DNA of 64,000 bases, from assembly GCF_900088415.1 (NCBI RefSeq), contig NZ_FLLQ01000001.1, forward strand, positions 186,001 to 250,000, given 5' to 3'. Within the stretch, counting starts at the first letter, position 1. Every line of letters starts with the position of its first letter. The stretch is from Vibrio mediterranei (GTDB lineage: Bacteria > Pseudomonadota > Gammaproteobacteria > Enterobacterales > Vibrionaceae). Below the pieces are notes generated by a model, which worked only from the letters and a program-made list of their open reading frames with translations, was not told the DNA's origin and did not search any database. Position numbers and translations under genes: made by a program. This document shows positions 46,280 to 55,938 of the stretch, piece by piece.

Positions 46280-46412
46280 AGGCATACAATCCGCTCGTTT
46301 TGGGGAGTAGTCACCCGTTTATTTGTCGTCATCTCGTTAAGTCTAGAGCTTATCCGGCAAATAAGAGCGCAGACAGCGCTTTGACGAGACCAACGCAATC
46401 AAATGCTCAGTA
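46280..46412 (+). promoter_or_regulatory. yybP-ykoY (Mn2+) riboswitch upstream of alx
   Basis: The invariant GGGGAGTAG lies at 46302-46310 and the partner ACCAACGC at 46389-46396, preceded by a stem of TCTCGTTAA (46332-46340) with TTGACGAGA (46381-46389). This is the arrangement of the yybP-ykoY class, which in E. coli precedes alx and binds Mn2+. Downstream, CTCAGTA/TACTGAG (46406-46425) and GGAAGG/CCTTCC (46442-46473) hairpins lie before the GGAGG at 46478 and could form the expression platform. Confidence 0.85.
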
Positions 46413-46486
46413 TTTTGTTACTGAGTGAAGTATTTGTTTGTGGAAGGTCGACACCCATACTCTTCGTCCTTCCGCCTGGAGGACTT

Positions 46487-47440
46487 ATGAGCCCATCTAT
46501 TTATGTTTCTTTCTTTGTACTAACGCTAGCTTTGGTTGCGTTGGACATATATCAAACTCGCGGTGGTCAAATCTCTATTCGCAAAGCAGCGATATGGAGT
46601 GTGTTTTGGTTTTTACTAGCGTTTGCTTTTTCTGCAACGATTTACTTATTTTGGGATTTTTACGCTCCAGCAAGTGATTACACCGCGAAAAAGGCGACGG
46701 TGTCTTTCTTAACGGGTTACTTATTAGAGAAATCGCTGAGCGTGGATAACTTGTTCGTGTTTGCAATTATCTTCCACCAGTACGCAGTACCTCAACATTT
46801 GCGACCAAGAGCTCTGCTTTGGGGTGTTATAGGTGCATTGGTTTTAAGAGCAATCATGATCAGTGTTGGAGCTCAGTTACTTGCTGAGTTCCACTGGGTA
46901 ATGTACTTGTTCGCGGCGTTCTTGATCTGGACAGGTATTAAGCTTGCTAAAGACTCAAGTGAGGATGAAGTTAACCCATTACCTGAACGTGTAATTAGAA
47001 AGTTAGTGCCGGTTACAGATGATTTTCATGGTAACAAGTTATCTATTATCGAAAACGGCAAACGTGTATTTACACCAATGTTAGTCGTAATCGGTGTGAT
47101 TGCGTTTATGGATATTATGTTTGCTCTAGACTCAATTCCTGCGATTTTTGCAGTTACTAGAGAGCCGTTCTTAGTACTAGCAGCTAACGTATTTGCTCTG
47201 CTTGGGCTACGTTCTTTGTACTTTGTACTTGAAGGGATGATGAATCGTTTTGTTTACTTAAAACCAGCGTTGTCATTCATTATGATTTTCATCGGTGTGA
47301 AAATGGCATTAGTAGGTTCAGCTTGGGAAATCCCAACTTGGGTGTCGTTAAGTGTGATTCTAGTGACTATGACCGTAGCAACGGTTGCATCGCTCTATCG
47401 AGAAAAGCGCGAACCTCATATGGTGGATAAGAATAGCTAA
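46487..47440 (+). CDS. alx: TerC-family membrane protein Alx
   Basis: 317 residues, close to E. coli Alx (321), with about nine helices. Signature segments: EKSLSVDNLFVFAIIF, FMDIMFALDSIPAIFAVT (conserved Asp pairs in membrane helices) and ALSFIMIFIGVKM. Alx/TerC proteins are linked to Mn2+ export and to alkaline pH. The frame is open 28 codons further up, but the ATG at 46487 has GGAGG four bases upstream. The Mn-type riboswitch in its leader supports manganese control. Terminator after the gene. Confidence 0.93.
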   Translation: MSPSIYVSFFVLTLALVALDIYQTRGGQISIRKAAIWSVFWFLLAFAFSATIYLFWDFYAPASDYTAKKATVSFLTGYLLEKSLSVDNLFVFAIIFHQYAVPQHLRPRALLWGVIGALVLRAIMISVGAQLLAEFHWVMYLFAAFLIWTGIKLAKDSSEDEVNPLPERVIRKLVPVTDDFHGNKLSIIENGKRVFTPMLVVIGVIAFMDIMFALDSIPAIFAVTREPFLVLAANVFALLGLRSLYFVLEGMMNRFVYLKPALSFIMIFIGVKMALVGSAWEIPTWVSLSVILVTMTVATVASLYREKREPHMVDKNS

Positions 47441-47451
47441 CGACAAATAGC

Positions 47452-47481
47452 AAAAAACCTCTTAATTATAAGAGGTTTTTT
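47452..47481 (+). terminator. Rho-independent terminator of alx
   Basis: AAAAAACCTCTTA / TAAGAGGTTTTTT around ATTA. Confidence 0.94.
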
Positions 47482-47726
47482 GTTTAACAATAATACAACA
47501 ACTTCATTATTGCCAAGTACTTGGTGCGATATTTATGCATTTATTTAGGCGCATTCTGACTATGTAGTCACCATTCTGAGATAACATCAACTGGCTGTTG
47601 TTAACGCCTTGTTTTATTAGAATAACTAATGCGAATCCCCAAATTTTGTCATTTTTTAAACAGCGTTTTTTTGCCTAATATTGTCACCAACAACAACGAG
47701 TTACCCAGTTTTTAAGAGAGGCAATC

Positions 47727-47915
47727 ATGGCACAAGCAATGAACATCGAAACTATCGCTGTACCCTCTATGGAAAAGAAAACCTACGCGGTTAACTTCAA
47801 AGGATTGATTGCACATTTACTAGACATTATGTTCGGTAAAGGCGAAGTAGAGAACACTTACTACGCAAACGAATTATCTGGTCACATGCAGCGTGATATC
47901 GGTATAAACCGATAA
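47727..47915 (+). CDS. small protein with DUF1127-like C-terminus
   Basis: 62 residues. The end, ELSGHMQRDIGINR, resembles the DUF1127/YjiS consensus (LSDxxLRDIGLTR), which occurs in many small proteins; some act in phosphate or RNA metabolism. The middle carries FKGLIAHLLDIMFGKGE. A GAGAGG site lies before the ATG and a strong terminator after the stop, so it is a monocistronic unit. The family call rests on the last 14 residues. Upstream (47482-47726) holds no further gene. Confidence 0.7.
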   Translation: MAQAMNIETIAVPSMEKKTYAVNFKGLIAHLLDIMFGKGEVENTYYANELSGHMQRDIGINR

Positions 47916-47930
47916 ACACAAAGAATTTGA

Positions 47931-47968
47931 AAAAGAGCACCTAGTTATCTAGGTGCTCTTTTTTTTGC
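47931..47968 (+). terminator. Rho-independent terminator of the DUF1127-like gene
   Basis: AAAAGAGCACCTAG, loop TTAT, CTAGGTGCTCTTTT, long T run. Confidence 0.96.
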
Positions 47969-47991
47969 TCGTTTTAATAATCTTAACCCTA

Positions 47992-48135
47992 TCAGTGTTC
48001 TTCAAAACCACCTTTTTTCTGTAACGTTTTTACTAACTCAACTCTTTCTGATTCCCGAGATGTGTTTTTTGTAACTACTTCAGTAGCCTCACTAAGATCC
48101 TCTGGAGAAAACACGTAATGTTTATTGACCGTCAT
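47992..48135 (-). CDS. 47-residue putative small protein
   Basis: An ATG at 48135 opens a 47-codon frame: MTVNKHYVFSPEDLSEATEVV..., then SRESERVELVKTLQKKGGFEEH. It is charged, predicted helical, with no membrane span. The codon pattern looks coding, but the ribosome site (GGG about ten bases upstream) is weak. The stop lies 24 bases from the convergent DUF1127-like gene's terminator. It could be a real gene or a chance frame; I lean to real because of the amphipathic pattern. Confidence 0.5.
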   Translation of the reverse strand: MTVNKHYVFSPEDLSEATEVVTKNTSRESERVELVKTLQKKGGFEEH

Positions 48136-48363
48136 AAGATAAGCCCACATTTAGATTGGTAAACGTAATTTATAAACTCATTATTTATCTAATGTCTCTA
48201 ATCGTCATCAGCCCAAACTATCAAATTTAGGGCGTAGGGTAATAGGCGTATATTAATTGGCGTTTTTCTCACTCAATCTATATAAAACTGATTCATCGCA
48301 ATTTAGTGGCAATGAGTTTACGTATGATGAGTACCAATATTCATAAGAACGTAAGGTGAAAAA

Positions 48364-49593
48364 ATGACAAGTCTTATCGACCGGTTTCTCAATTATGTCA
48401 CGTTTGACACGCAATCAGACCCGTCACAAGGTTGTTGTCCAAGTTCAAAAGGTCAAACGACATTCGCTGCGTTTCTCAGAGACGAACTTCTATCACTAGG
48501 TCTGCATGAAGTTGCTTTAGATGACAACGGATATGTAATGGCAACACTTCGTTCCAATGTTGACTACAACGTTCCAGCCATCGGTTTTGTTGCACATATG
48601 GACACAGCCCCTGATGCTTCAGGAGCTAACGTAAAACCTCAACTAGTAGAAAATTATCAAGGTGGTGATATTGCTTTGGGTAAGGGCGAGGAAGTCTTGT
48701 CTCCGATACAGTATCCAGATCTTCATGAGTTACATGGGCATGACATCATAACCACCGATGGCACGACGCTATTGGGTGCAGATAATAAAGCAGGTATTGC
48801 AGAGATCATTTCTGCAGTAGAGTATCTGATCGAAAATGCAGATATCCCTCACGGCGACATCAAAATTGCCTTCACCCCAGATGAAGAGATAGGACGTGGC
48901 GCGGACTTGTTTAATGTTGAGAGGTTCGGGGCACAGTGGGCCTACACGATAGACGGTGGACCTGTCGGAGAGCTTGAATACGAGAACTTTAATGCAGCCG
49001 CCGCAATGGTGACGTTTCATGGTAACAATGTTCACCCTGGCACGGCGAAAGGCAAGATGGTGAACTCCATGACTTTCGCATCGCGATTCCAAGCAGAAAT
49101 GCCTTCAGAAGAGACGCCTGAAATGACAGAAGGCTATGAAGGCTTCTTCCACCTGACAACAGCAGAAATGTCAGTACCGAAATCTACGCTACATTATATT
49201 TTGCGAGACTTTGAGCAAGAAGGTCTGGAGAGACGAAAAGCTTACCTGGAGGATAAGGTCGCGACATTTAACCAAGGTAGCAAACAGAAACTCGTCACTT
49301 TAACGATCACTGATAACTACTCTAATATGAAGGAAATGGTTGAACCACATCCACATATTGTCGATATTGCTAAACAAGCGATGATAGCTTGCGATGTTAA
49401 GCCAAACATCAAACCGATTCGTGGTGGTACGGATGGAGCACGATTATCGTTTATGGGCCTACCATGTCCAAACATCTTTACTGGTGGTTATAATTTCCAC
49501 GGTATTCATGAATTTATTACCGTTCAAGGAATGGAATTAGCAGTAAACGTGATTGTGCAAATTGCGAAAGACACTGCAATTCGTTATCGTTAA
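48364..49593 (+). CDS. pepT: peptidase T (tripeptide aminopeptidase)
   Basis: 409 residues. M20 dizinc peptidase: [34 protein letters not shown] and [16 protein letters not shown] are PepT signatures, and the catalytic Asp/Glu plus metal His/Asp residues are all visible; [11 protein letters not shown] and [15 protein letters not shown] close the fold. It removes N-terminal residues from tripeptides in the cytoplasm. GTAAGGTGAAAA precedes the ATG. E. coli PepT is 408 residues. Confidence 0.96.
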   Translation: MTSLIDRFLNYVTFDTQSDPSQGCCPSSKGQTTFAAFLRDELLSLGLHEVALDDNGYVMATLRSNVDYNVPAIGFVAHMDTAPDASGANVKPQLVENYQGGDIALGKGEEVLSPIQYPDLHELHGHDIITTDGTTLLGADNKAGIAEIISAVEYLIENADIPHGDIKIAFTPDEEIGRGADLFNVERFGAQWAYTIDGGPVGELEYENFNAAAAMVTFHGNNVHPGTAKGKMVNSMTFASRFQAEMPSEETPEMTEGYEGFFHLTTAEMSVPKSTLHYILRDFEQEGLERRKAYLEDKVATFNQGSKQKLVTLTITDNYSNMKEMVEPHPHIVDIAKQAMIACDVKPNIKPIRGGTDGARLSFMGLPCPNIFTGGYNFHGIHEFITVQGMELAVNVIVQIAKDTAIRYR

Positions 49594-49621
49594 GGAAAAC
49601 AAAGTTATGCAGTAGGCGACC

Positions 49622-50476
49622 ATGGAAGATTTTCAAAAAGTAATAGCGTTCTTATTAGAAAACAAACTGTTATTAAGCTTTCTGGTCGTCTTTGTTATCT
49701 TAGTCATTCGCCGAGTGACCCTTTCTGGTATCCGAGGGGATGTCGCTTTCTTATCGGAAGATCAGCGTAAATGGATGTCGAGAACTAAAAATGGTTCTTT
49801 TGCTATTATCGTTATCACGTTGTTTTTGGTTTGGAAGTCTGAAATCAGTGAGTTTGCACTGTCGGTTACGGCTATTGCCGTCGCTATTGTCGTTGCTTCC
49901 AAAGAAATTATCCTGTGCTTTACTGGTTCTATCCAAAGAGCGAGCTCTCGTTCATTTAGAATCGGAGATTGGATTGAGGTTGGCAAAACGAGTGGTGAGG
50001 TAATAGAGCACAACTTAATGGCGACTGTTATTCAAGAGATAGACTTGTATCACGGCCAATATCACTTCACTGGCAAAACGATCACTTTGCCAAACAGCAT
50101 GTTCTTCACTTACGCGGTAAAAAACCTAAACTTCATGAAAAGGTATGTCTACCATAGCTTTTCTATTATTGTCCCTGGGTTTGACAACTTATTCCCATTA
50201 TTACCTGAACTTACGAGTAAAATTGAACACCATAGTGAGAGCTTTATCGATGTTGCGCGGCGCTATAACAGTGTTATAGAGAAACATGCCGGTGTCGATC
50301 TCCCTGGTTCAGAGCCACATATCCACATTTCTAGTGGCGCGACGGGGGAACAAATTCTACATGTAATGATATTTTGTCCTACAGAATTAGCGACACATTT
50401 AGAGCAAGAAATTCGCGCTGATTTTATGAATATCTACCACCATGCATTTCCAAAAGATATAGAAAAAACTACGTAA
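49622..50476 (+). CDS. MscS-family mechanosensitive channel-like protein
   Basis: 284 residues. Three hydrophobic stretches (about 10-30, 57-75, 78-97), then a pore-lining segment AVAIVVASKEIILCFTG and a beta domain with RIGDWIEVGKTSGEVIEHNLMATVIQEID. That is the MscS pattern, though the pore-helix Gly/Ala pattern is weak. Cytoplasmic part from about 100. It would release solutes upon osmotic downshock, or act as a small-ion channel. 28 bases after pepT; possibly co-transcribed. Confidence 0.85.
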   Translation: MEDFQKVIAFLLENKLLLSFLVVFVILVIRRVTLSGIRGDVAFLSEDQRKWMSRTKNGSFAIIVITLFLVWKSEISEFALSVTAIAVAIVVASKEIILCFTGSIQRASSRSFRIGDWIEVGKTSGEVIEHNLMATVIQEIDLYHGQYHFTGKTITLPNSMFFTYAVKNLNFMKRYVYHSFSIIVPGFDNLFPLLPELTSKIEHHSESFIDVARRYNSVIEKHAGVDLPGSEPHIHISSGATGEQILHVMIFCPTELATHLEQEIRADFMNIYHHAFPKDIEKTT

Positions 50477-50600
50477 AAACAGTTCGTTATATTTTGAAAC
50501 ACTTTCAACATAACTATTAATACTTCTCGGACATTCAGCTGACTTGTAATTTGCTAGTCTGCCAAAGCTTGTTCCAATTAGAAGATAAAATGGTGTTTCA

Positions 50601-51734
50601 ATGCCTAAAAAACTACTCGTTGCTAGCCTAGTCTCTGCTGTTCTTTTAGCAGGGTGCGGTGAAACAACTAATACCCAACAAAACGCGCCAGCACCTCTAG
50701 TACAAACCCAAGCGGTGGAGGTGGTTCCTCATCAACAAAGTAAAATTTATATCGGACGCATGGATGCGGTAGAAGACACGGCTATTACAGCTCAAGTCTC
50801 AGGCTACTTACTGGAACGTCATTTCCAAGAAGGGCAAATTGTAGAAAAAGGACACTTGCTCTATACCATTGAGCCTTCAACGTTTGAAGCTCAAGTAGCG
50901 AGCGCAAAAGCTATGGTTTCAGAAGCTCGCTCCTCGTTAAAGAAAGCAGAACTGGACTTCGAGCGTGGTAAAAACCTAGTTAAATCAAACAATATCTCTC
51001 AGGCCGAATTTGATGCATTAACTGCTTCACTAATGAGCGCTCGCGCGCAATTAGAAGCTGGAATTGCACAAGAGAAAGTTGCTGAAGTAAACCTATCGCA
51101 TACTACGATCAGAGCACCATTCACAGGTCGAATTTCTGACAGTAAAGTAAGTACGGGTGACCTGTTATCACCGTCTTCAGGTGTGCTTACTACTCTTGTG
51201 AGTATGGATCCTATTTATGCCTCATTCAGTATTTCAGAGCGAGAACGACTTGCGTTAGGCATGGACCAAATTGAAGGTGATGGTTCTGATGAATCTAATG
51301 GCGTAGCAGTCAACGTTATCCTAGAAGATGGTCGCGTCTATGAACAACAAGGGAAAATCGACTTTTTAGGCAACCGAATTAATCTTAATACTGGCACATT
51401 AGCGATGCGTGCAGTGGTCGAAAACCCAAGCCAAAGACTGCTACCGGGTCAACATGTTCGCGTAGAGCTTATGGAAAAAGAGGCGAGTGACGTGGTTACT
51501 GTGCCAAGACGAGCAGTACAAACTGACCTAGAAGGTGACTTTGTCATGATCGTTTCTGAAGGAAATGTGGCGGAGCGCCGCAATGTTGCACTAGGACCTC
51601 AGGTGGAAACGGGGGTTGTGATCCGCTCTGGTCTTAAAACTACTGATGTTGTTATCACTCAAGGTCTACAACGTGTAAGAAATGGAATCCCTGTACGTAT
51701 TCAAGAGCCTAAGTCACAAGAACAGGGTGCCTAA
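50601..51734 (+). CDS. RND efflux membrane-fusion lipoprotein (AcrA-like)
   Basis: 377 residues. Lipoprotein signal with LAGC (Cys19), then an AcrA/MexA-type adaptor: lipoyl half ITAQVSGYLLERHFQEGQIV, an alpha hairpin (about 95-165), lipoyl return TTIRAPFTGRISDSKVSTGD, a beta-barrel and a membrane-proximal domain ending RNGIPVRI. It bridges the RND pump and a TolC channel. The pump gene follows after three bases. There is no outer-membrane gene here, so it likely uses a TolC from elsewhere. Confidence 0.94.
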   Translation: MPKKLLVASLVSAVLLAGCGETTNTQQNAPAPLVQTQAVEVVPHQQSKIYIGRMDAVEDTAITAQVSGYLLERHFQEGQIVEKGHLLYTIEPSTFEAQVASAKAMVSEARSSLKKAELDFERGKNLVKSNNISQAEFDALTASLMSARAQLEAGIAQEKVAEVNLSHTTIRAPFTGRISDSKVSTGDLLSPSSGVLTTLVSMDPIYASFSISERERLALGMDQIEGDGSDESNGVAVNVILEDGRVYEQQGKIDFLGNRINLNTGTLAMRAVVENPSQRLLPGQHVRVELMEKEASDVVTVPRRAVQTDLEGDFVMIVSEGNVAERRNVALGPQVETGVVIRSGLKTTDVVITQGLQRVRNGIPVRIQEPKSQEQGA

Positions 51735-51737
51735 TAC

Positions 51738-54700
51738 ATGTTAAGTCGTTTCTTTATTCAAAGACCAAAGTTCGCTTTGGTCATTTCGATAATACTCACG
51801 CTCGCCGGTGCTATTTCTTTGATGGTTCTGCCAGTTGCTGAGTACCCTAAAATCAGTCCGCCATCGGTAAGTGTTACCGCTTATTATACCGGTGCAAGTG
51901 CGGAAGTCGTTGAAGAAGCTGTCGCCGATCCGATAGAAACGTCGGTGAATGGTGTAGAGAACATGATTTACATGTCCTCAAAGAGTGCTAATGATGGTTC
52001 ATATAACCTAAACGTTACCTTTGACATCGGTACTGATCCGGACATGGCTCAGGTTAACGTTCAAAACCGAGTATCGCAGATAGAATCAAAACTTCCGCAA
52101 GAAGTTCGTATGGTCGGCGTGACGGTTAAAAAACGCTCGCCTGATCTGTTGATGGTACTCAACTTCTATTCTCCAGATGGTCGTTACGATGACCAGTTCT
52201 TGATTAACTACATTAATCTCAACGTTAAAGATCAGCTGGCTCGTGTTAAAGGCATTAGTGAAGTTAACGTTATTGGTGGCGGTGAATACGCGATGCGCGT
52301 ATGGTTAGACCCCGATAAGCTAGCGAATCTTAAAATGACTACCAGCGATGTCTATGCAGCGCTTGCGGAACAGAATGTTCAAGTTGCTGCGGGTAGGGTC
52401 GGTGCTGCGCCTTATGCTGATCCACAAGAGGTACAATTTAACTTAGTAACTAAAGGTCGTCTTGAGTCAGTCAGCGAGTTTGAAAACGTCGTTCTTCGAG
52501 CAAACTCTGATGGTTCAACGGTCTACTTAAAAGATGTTGCTCGTGTTGAATTGGGTAAGAAGTTCTATGACGGTAGTGGTCAATTCCGTGGGGAGGACGC
52601 ATCAATCGTTGCGCTAAACCTACAATCTGATGCTAATGCATTAGAAAGTGGACAGGCAGTGATGGATTTGCTGGAGCGTCTAAGTGTCAATTTCCCTGAG
52701 GGAATGGCATATGAAACCAGTTATGACACGACGGTGTTCGTTGCAGAATCGATCAAGGGCGTAGTTAAAACACTGGTGGAAGCTATTTTACTGGTAATCG
52801 CAGTAACTTATCTGTTTTTAGGTAGTGCGCGAGCAACATTAATTCCGGTTGTTGCTATCCCGGTATCTTTAATTGGTACTTTTGCCGTGATGAACATGAC
52901 CGGCTTTACGATCAATACAGTAACCTTATTCGGGATCATTCTTGCAATTGGTATCGTGGTGGATGACGCCATCTTGGTTATCGAGAATGTGGATACCATC
53001 ATGAAGCGCAATCCTCATATCTCGCCAAGAAAAGCAACCTTGATGGCGATGAAAGAGGTGACGGGGCCGATTATTACCTCGACGCTGGTTCTATTAGCTG
53101 TATTCATTCCTGTGACGTTGCTTCCGGGGATCACAGGGATCATGTACCGCCAGTTTGCGTTGACTATCTGTATCTCGGTAATCATCTCGTCGATCAATGC
53201 GTTGACACTATCACCAGCACTCTGTTCATTAGTATTGAAACAGGGCGGAGGAAACACAGCTCGTTGGTTCCAAACGTTTAACGGACTGTTAGAACGCATC
53301 ACGATGCGATATGGCCAAGTTGCAGGGTTTTTGGTTAAAAAAGCCTTGCTGCTAATGACATTCTTTATTATCGCGGTAGGGGCAGTAACTTTCCTTTCGA
53401 AAAATACGTCAACAGCGTTTGTTCCTCAAGAAGATAAAGGCATTCTACTGGTAAACGTCCAACTTCCTGATTCTGCCTCGTTATCTCGTACTACTGAAAC
53501 CACTGAAAAATTGGTGAATCTAGTAGAGCAGGAACCGGGAATCGACGGAATCACAGTTGCTAACGGATATGCGTTTATGACCGGAGCGGCGGCTTCCAAT
53601 GGTGCTTCACTGTTTATCAAATTGAAAGACTGGAGCGAGCGAAACGGATTTGAAGGTGATCATTCTGCAAACGCGATTGCAGCACGAGTTAATGGAATGG
53701 CGGCTCAGCAGATTCCAGGAGCTGTTGTGTTTGCGATGGGACCACCAGCGGTTCCGGGTATGGGCGCAGCTTCGGGTTTTGAGTTTGTTCTAGAAGATAC
53801 TTTAGGACGAAGCCGGACTGATCTAGCTCTGGTAATGCAAGATGTGATTCAGACGGCTAATCAACAACCAGAAATAGCCTACACGTTTAGTACTTTCCGA
53901 GCGAATGTCCCACACTACTATGTCGACATCGACCGAGAGAAAGCTCAACAGTTAGGTATCCCTCTTTCATCGATATTTCAAACGCTACAGGGTAACTTAG
54001 GTTCATTGTACGTGAATGACTTCACGATGTTTGGTAAGAACTTCCGTGTTACGGTACAAGCTGACGCCCAGTATCGAAGTGGAATGGAAGATTTACAATT
54101 GTTCCACGTGCGTTCTTCCAACGGTGAGATGATTCCATTAAGCACATTGGTTTCTTACGAACAAGTGTTTGAACCGGACGTGGCGTGGCGATACAACATG
54201 TACCGAAGTGCTGTTATTCAAGGACAACCAGCTCCTGGTTATTCTAGTGGTGACGCGATTGCTGCGATGGAAAGGGTAGCTGCTGAGGTACTCCCAATGG
54301 GTTACCAGTATGAATGGACAGGGATGGCATATCAAGAAGTACTAGCGGGTAACCAAGCGATTTACGCGTTTGCACTTGCGCTAATATTTATTTATCTGTT
54401 CATGGTGGCTCAATACGAGAGTTGGACAATTCCTTTAGCCATCATACTCGTTGTTCCGGTCGCGACATTGGGGTCGTTTATAGCTCTTAATCTCACAGGT
54501 ACGCCACTTAACCTCTATGCGCAAATAGGTCTCGTCTTGCTCATAGCGTTGGCGGCGAAGAACGCGATATTGATTGTAGAATTCGCCAAATTAGAACGTG
54601 AAGATAAAGATGTGGCTATCGATGATGCAGCGGTTAGAGGCGGTATGTTGAGATTCCGAGCAGTGAACATGACGTCTTGGTCGTTTATCTTAGGTATATT

Positions 54701-54893
54701 CCCTTTGATTTTTGCATCTGGTGCAGGTCACGTAAGTCAAAACTCGTTAGGTATTTCATTAGTTGGTGGCTTGTTATGTGTGTTACTAGCCGGTACGTTC
54801 TTAATCCCGGGTTTCTACGCCATGATTCAGCATCGACGTGAAAAAATACGTGGTGGAAGTACTAAGTTAGTACCTCTAGAAGACGACGAATAA
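51738..54893 (+). CDS. RND multidrug efflux transporter (HAE-1, AcrB-like)
   Basis: 1051 residues, full length. N-terminal [18 protein letters not shown], large periplasmic loops, twelve helices, proton-relay Asp409-Asp410 ([15 protein letters not shown]) and Lys941 ([13 protein letters not shown]). It exports drugs or natural compounds in exchange for protons. The neighbouring two-component system starts 330 bases downstream and may control it. Terminator after the gene. Substrates cannot be read. Confidence 0.95.
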   Translation: MLSRFFIQRPKFALVISIILTLAGAISLMVLPVAEYPKISPPSVSVTAYYTGASAEVVEEAVADPIETSVNGVENMIYMSSKSANDGSYNLNVTFDIGTDPDMAQVNVQNRVSQIESKLPQEVRMVGVTVKKRSPDLLMVLNFYSPDGRYDDQFLINYINLNVKDQLARVKGISEVNVIGGGEYAMRVWLDPDKLANLKMTTSDVYAALAEQNVQVAAGRVGAAPYADPQEVQFNLVTKGRLESVSEFENVVLRANSDGSTVYLKDVARVELGKKFYDGSGQFRGEDASIVALNLQSDANALESGQAVMDLLERLSVNFPEGMAYETSYDTTVFVAESIKGVVKTLVEAILLVIAVTYLFLGSARATLIPVVAIPVSLIGTFAVMNMTGFTINTVTLFGIILAIGIVVDDAILVIENVDTIMKRNPHISPRKATLMAMKEVTGPIITSTLVLLAVFIPVTLLPGITGIMYRQFALTICISVIISSINALTLSPALCSLVLKQGGGNTARWFQTFNGLLERITMRYGQVAGFLVKKALLLMTFFIIAVGAVTFLSKNTSTAFVPQEDKGILLVNVQLPDSASLSRTTETTEKLVNLVEQEPGIDGITVANGYAFMTGAAASNGASLFIKLKDWSERNGFEGDHSANAIAARVNGMAAQQIPGAVVFAMGPPAVPGMGAASGFEFVLEDTLGRSRTDLALVMQDVIQTANQQPEIAYTFSTFRANVPHYYVDIDREKAQQLGIPLSSIFQTLQGNLGSLYVNDFTMFGKNFRVTVQADAQYRSGMEDLQLFHVRSSNGEMIPLSTLVSYEQVFEPDVAWRYNMYRSAVIQGQPAPGYSSGDAIAAMERVAAEVLPMGYQYEWTGMAYQEVLAGNQAIYAFALALIFIYLFMVAQYESWTIPLAIILVVPVATLGSFIALNLTGTPLNLYAQIGLVLLIALAAKNAILIVEFAKLEREDKDVAIDDAAVRGGMLRFRAVNMTSWSFILGIFPLIFASGAGHVSQNSLGISLVGGLLCVLLAGTFLIPGFYAMIQHRREKIRGGSTKLVPLEDDE

Positions 54894-54920
54894 TCTAAAA
54901 AAAAACTAAATTCAAATCTA

Positions 54921-54948
54921 AAGCCCCTCTATCTAGAGGGGCTTTTTT
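54921..54948 (+). terminator. Rho-independent terminator of the RND operon
   Basis: AAGCCCCTCT, loop ATCT, AGAGGGGCTT, T run. Confidence 0.94.
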
Positions 54949-55222
54949 ATAAAATGTAATGTTCTGTCTTCTGGATTCTGACAAATCCATACAGTAGGAT
55001 CTAAAAAAGAGACTAGCGCTGTATTTTGTACGGCGTTCAATTAATACTGATTAGAGTGATGGGATAAGTTATTGTATTATAGAGTTAATTTGTATAAATG
55101 TAGTTATATGCACCAACACGCGTGCTAAGAATAATCTGACGCACCTGTAAACAGGTCTGATTGTAGTATTATGTAAATTTATGTATTGTTGCGATCAATA
55201 TAGATAAGAGTTGGACTCAATC

Positions 55223-55927
55223 ATGGTAAATCAAAAATTGTTAATTGTAGAAGATGACACGAAGCTCAACGTGATGTTAGGCGATTACTTTAAAGCTCAA
55301 GGTTTTGAGGTAAAGACAGTTTTCGAAGGCAATGAAGCAGCTGAGCTAATTACCGAGTTCAATCCTGACATTACAATCTTAGACCTCATGCTTCCAGGCC
55401 AAGACGGCTTGTCTATATGTAGAGAGGTTCGAGACAGTTATCAGGGAAAAATATTAATGCTCACGGCCAGTGATGACGATTTTGATCACGTTGCTGCGTT
55501 AGAAACAGGGGCTGATGACTTCGTATCTAAACCGATTAAGCCTCGTGTATTGCTAGCTCGTGTCCGTAATTTATTACGACGCCCAGCGGACGACCACGTA
55601 CAAGTAGACGGAAATTCTATGTCCTTTGGCAGCTTAGTTATTTGCCAAAAAAGCAGAAGCTGTAAGTATGACAATGTTGATGTAGCTCTGACTGACAGTG
55701 AGTTTGACCTATTGTGGTTACTTGGAAAATCGGCTGGGGAGGTTCTTTCAAGAGACTACCTTACTCGCCAATTACGCGGCATAGACTATGATGGTATTGA
55801 TCGTACTATCGACAACCGTATAGTGACGCTACGTAAAAAACTTTCTGATGATGCGACAAACCCTAAAGGTATCATCACTGTGCGTGGAAAAGGCTATCTA
55901 TTTGTTGCCGATGGTTGGAAACACTAA
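55223..55927 (+). CDS. OmpR/RstA-type response regulator
   Basis: 234 residues from the ATG at 55223 (a TTG four codons up is less likely). Receiver domain with acidic pocket EDD (10-12), phospho-Asp54 (LDLMLPG) and Lys (SKPIKPR), then a winged helix with DSEFDLLWLL and GIDRTIDNRIVTLRKKL ending VRGKGYLFV. Its sensor kinase follows 11 bases later. The 270-base spacer before it, after the RND terminator, holds a small inverted repeat (ACCTGTAAACAGGT) and AT-rich promoter-like DNA. RstA-like by appearance. Confidence 0.93.
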   Translation: MVNQKLLIVEDDTKLNVMLGDYFKAQGFEVKTVFEGNEAAELITEFNPDITILDLMLPGQDGLSICREVRDSYQGKILMLTASDDDFDHVAALETGADDFVSKPIKPRVLLARVRNLLRRPADDHVQVDGNSMSFGSLVICQKSRSCKYDNVDVALTDSEFDLLWLLGKSAGEVLSRDYLTRQLRGIDYDGIDRTIDNRIVTLRKKLSDDATNPKGIITVRGKGYLFVADGWKH

Positions 55928-55938
55928 GGTAGCTTATT

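Noticed and set aside
46132..46398. 88-codon minus-strand frame across the alx leader
   Set aside because: It lies over the 30-residue gene, terminator and riboswitch, which explain the region better.
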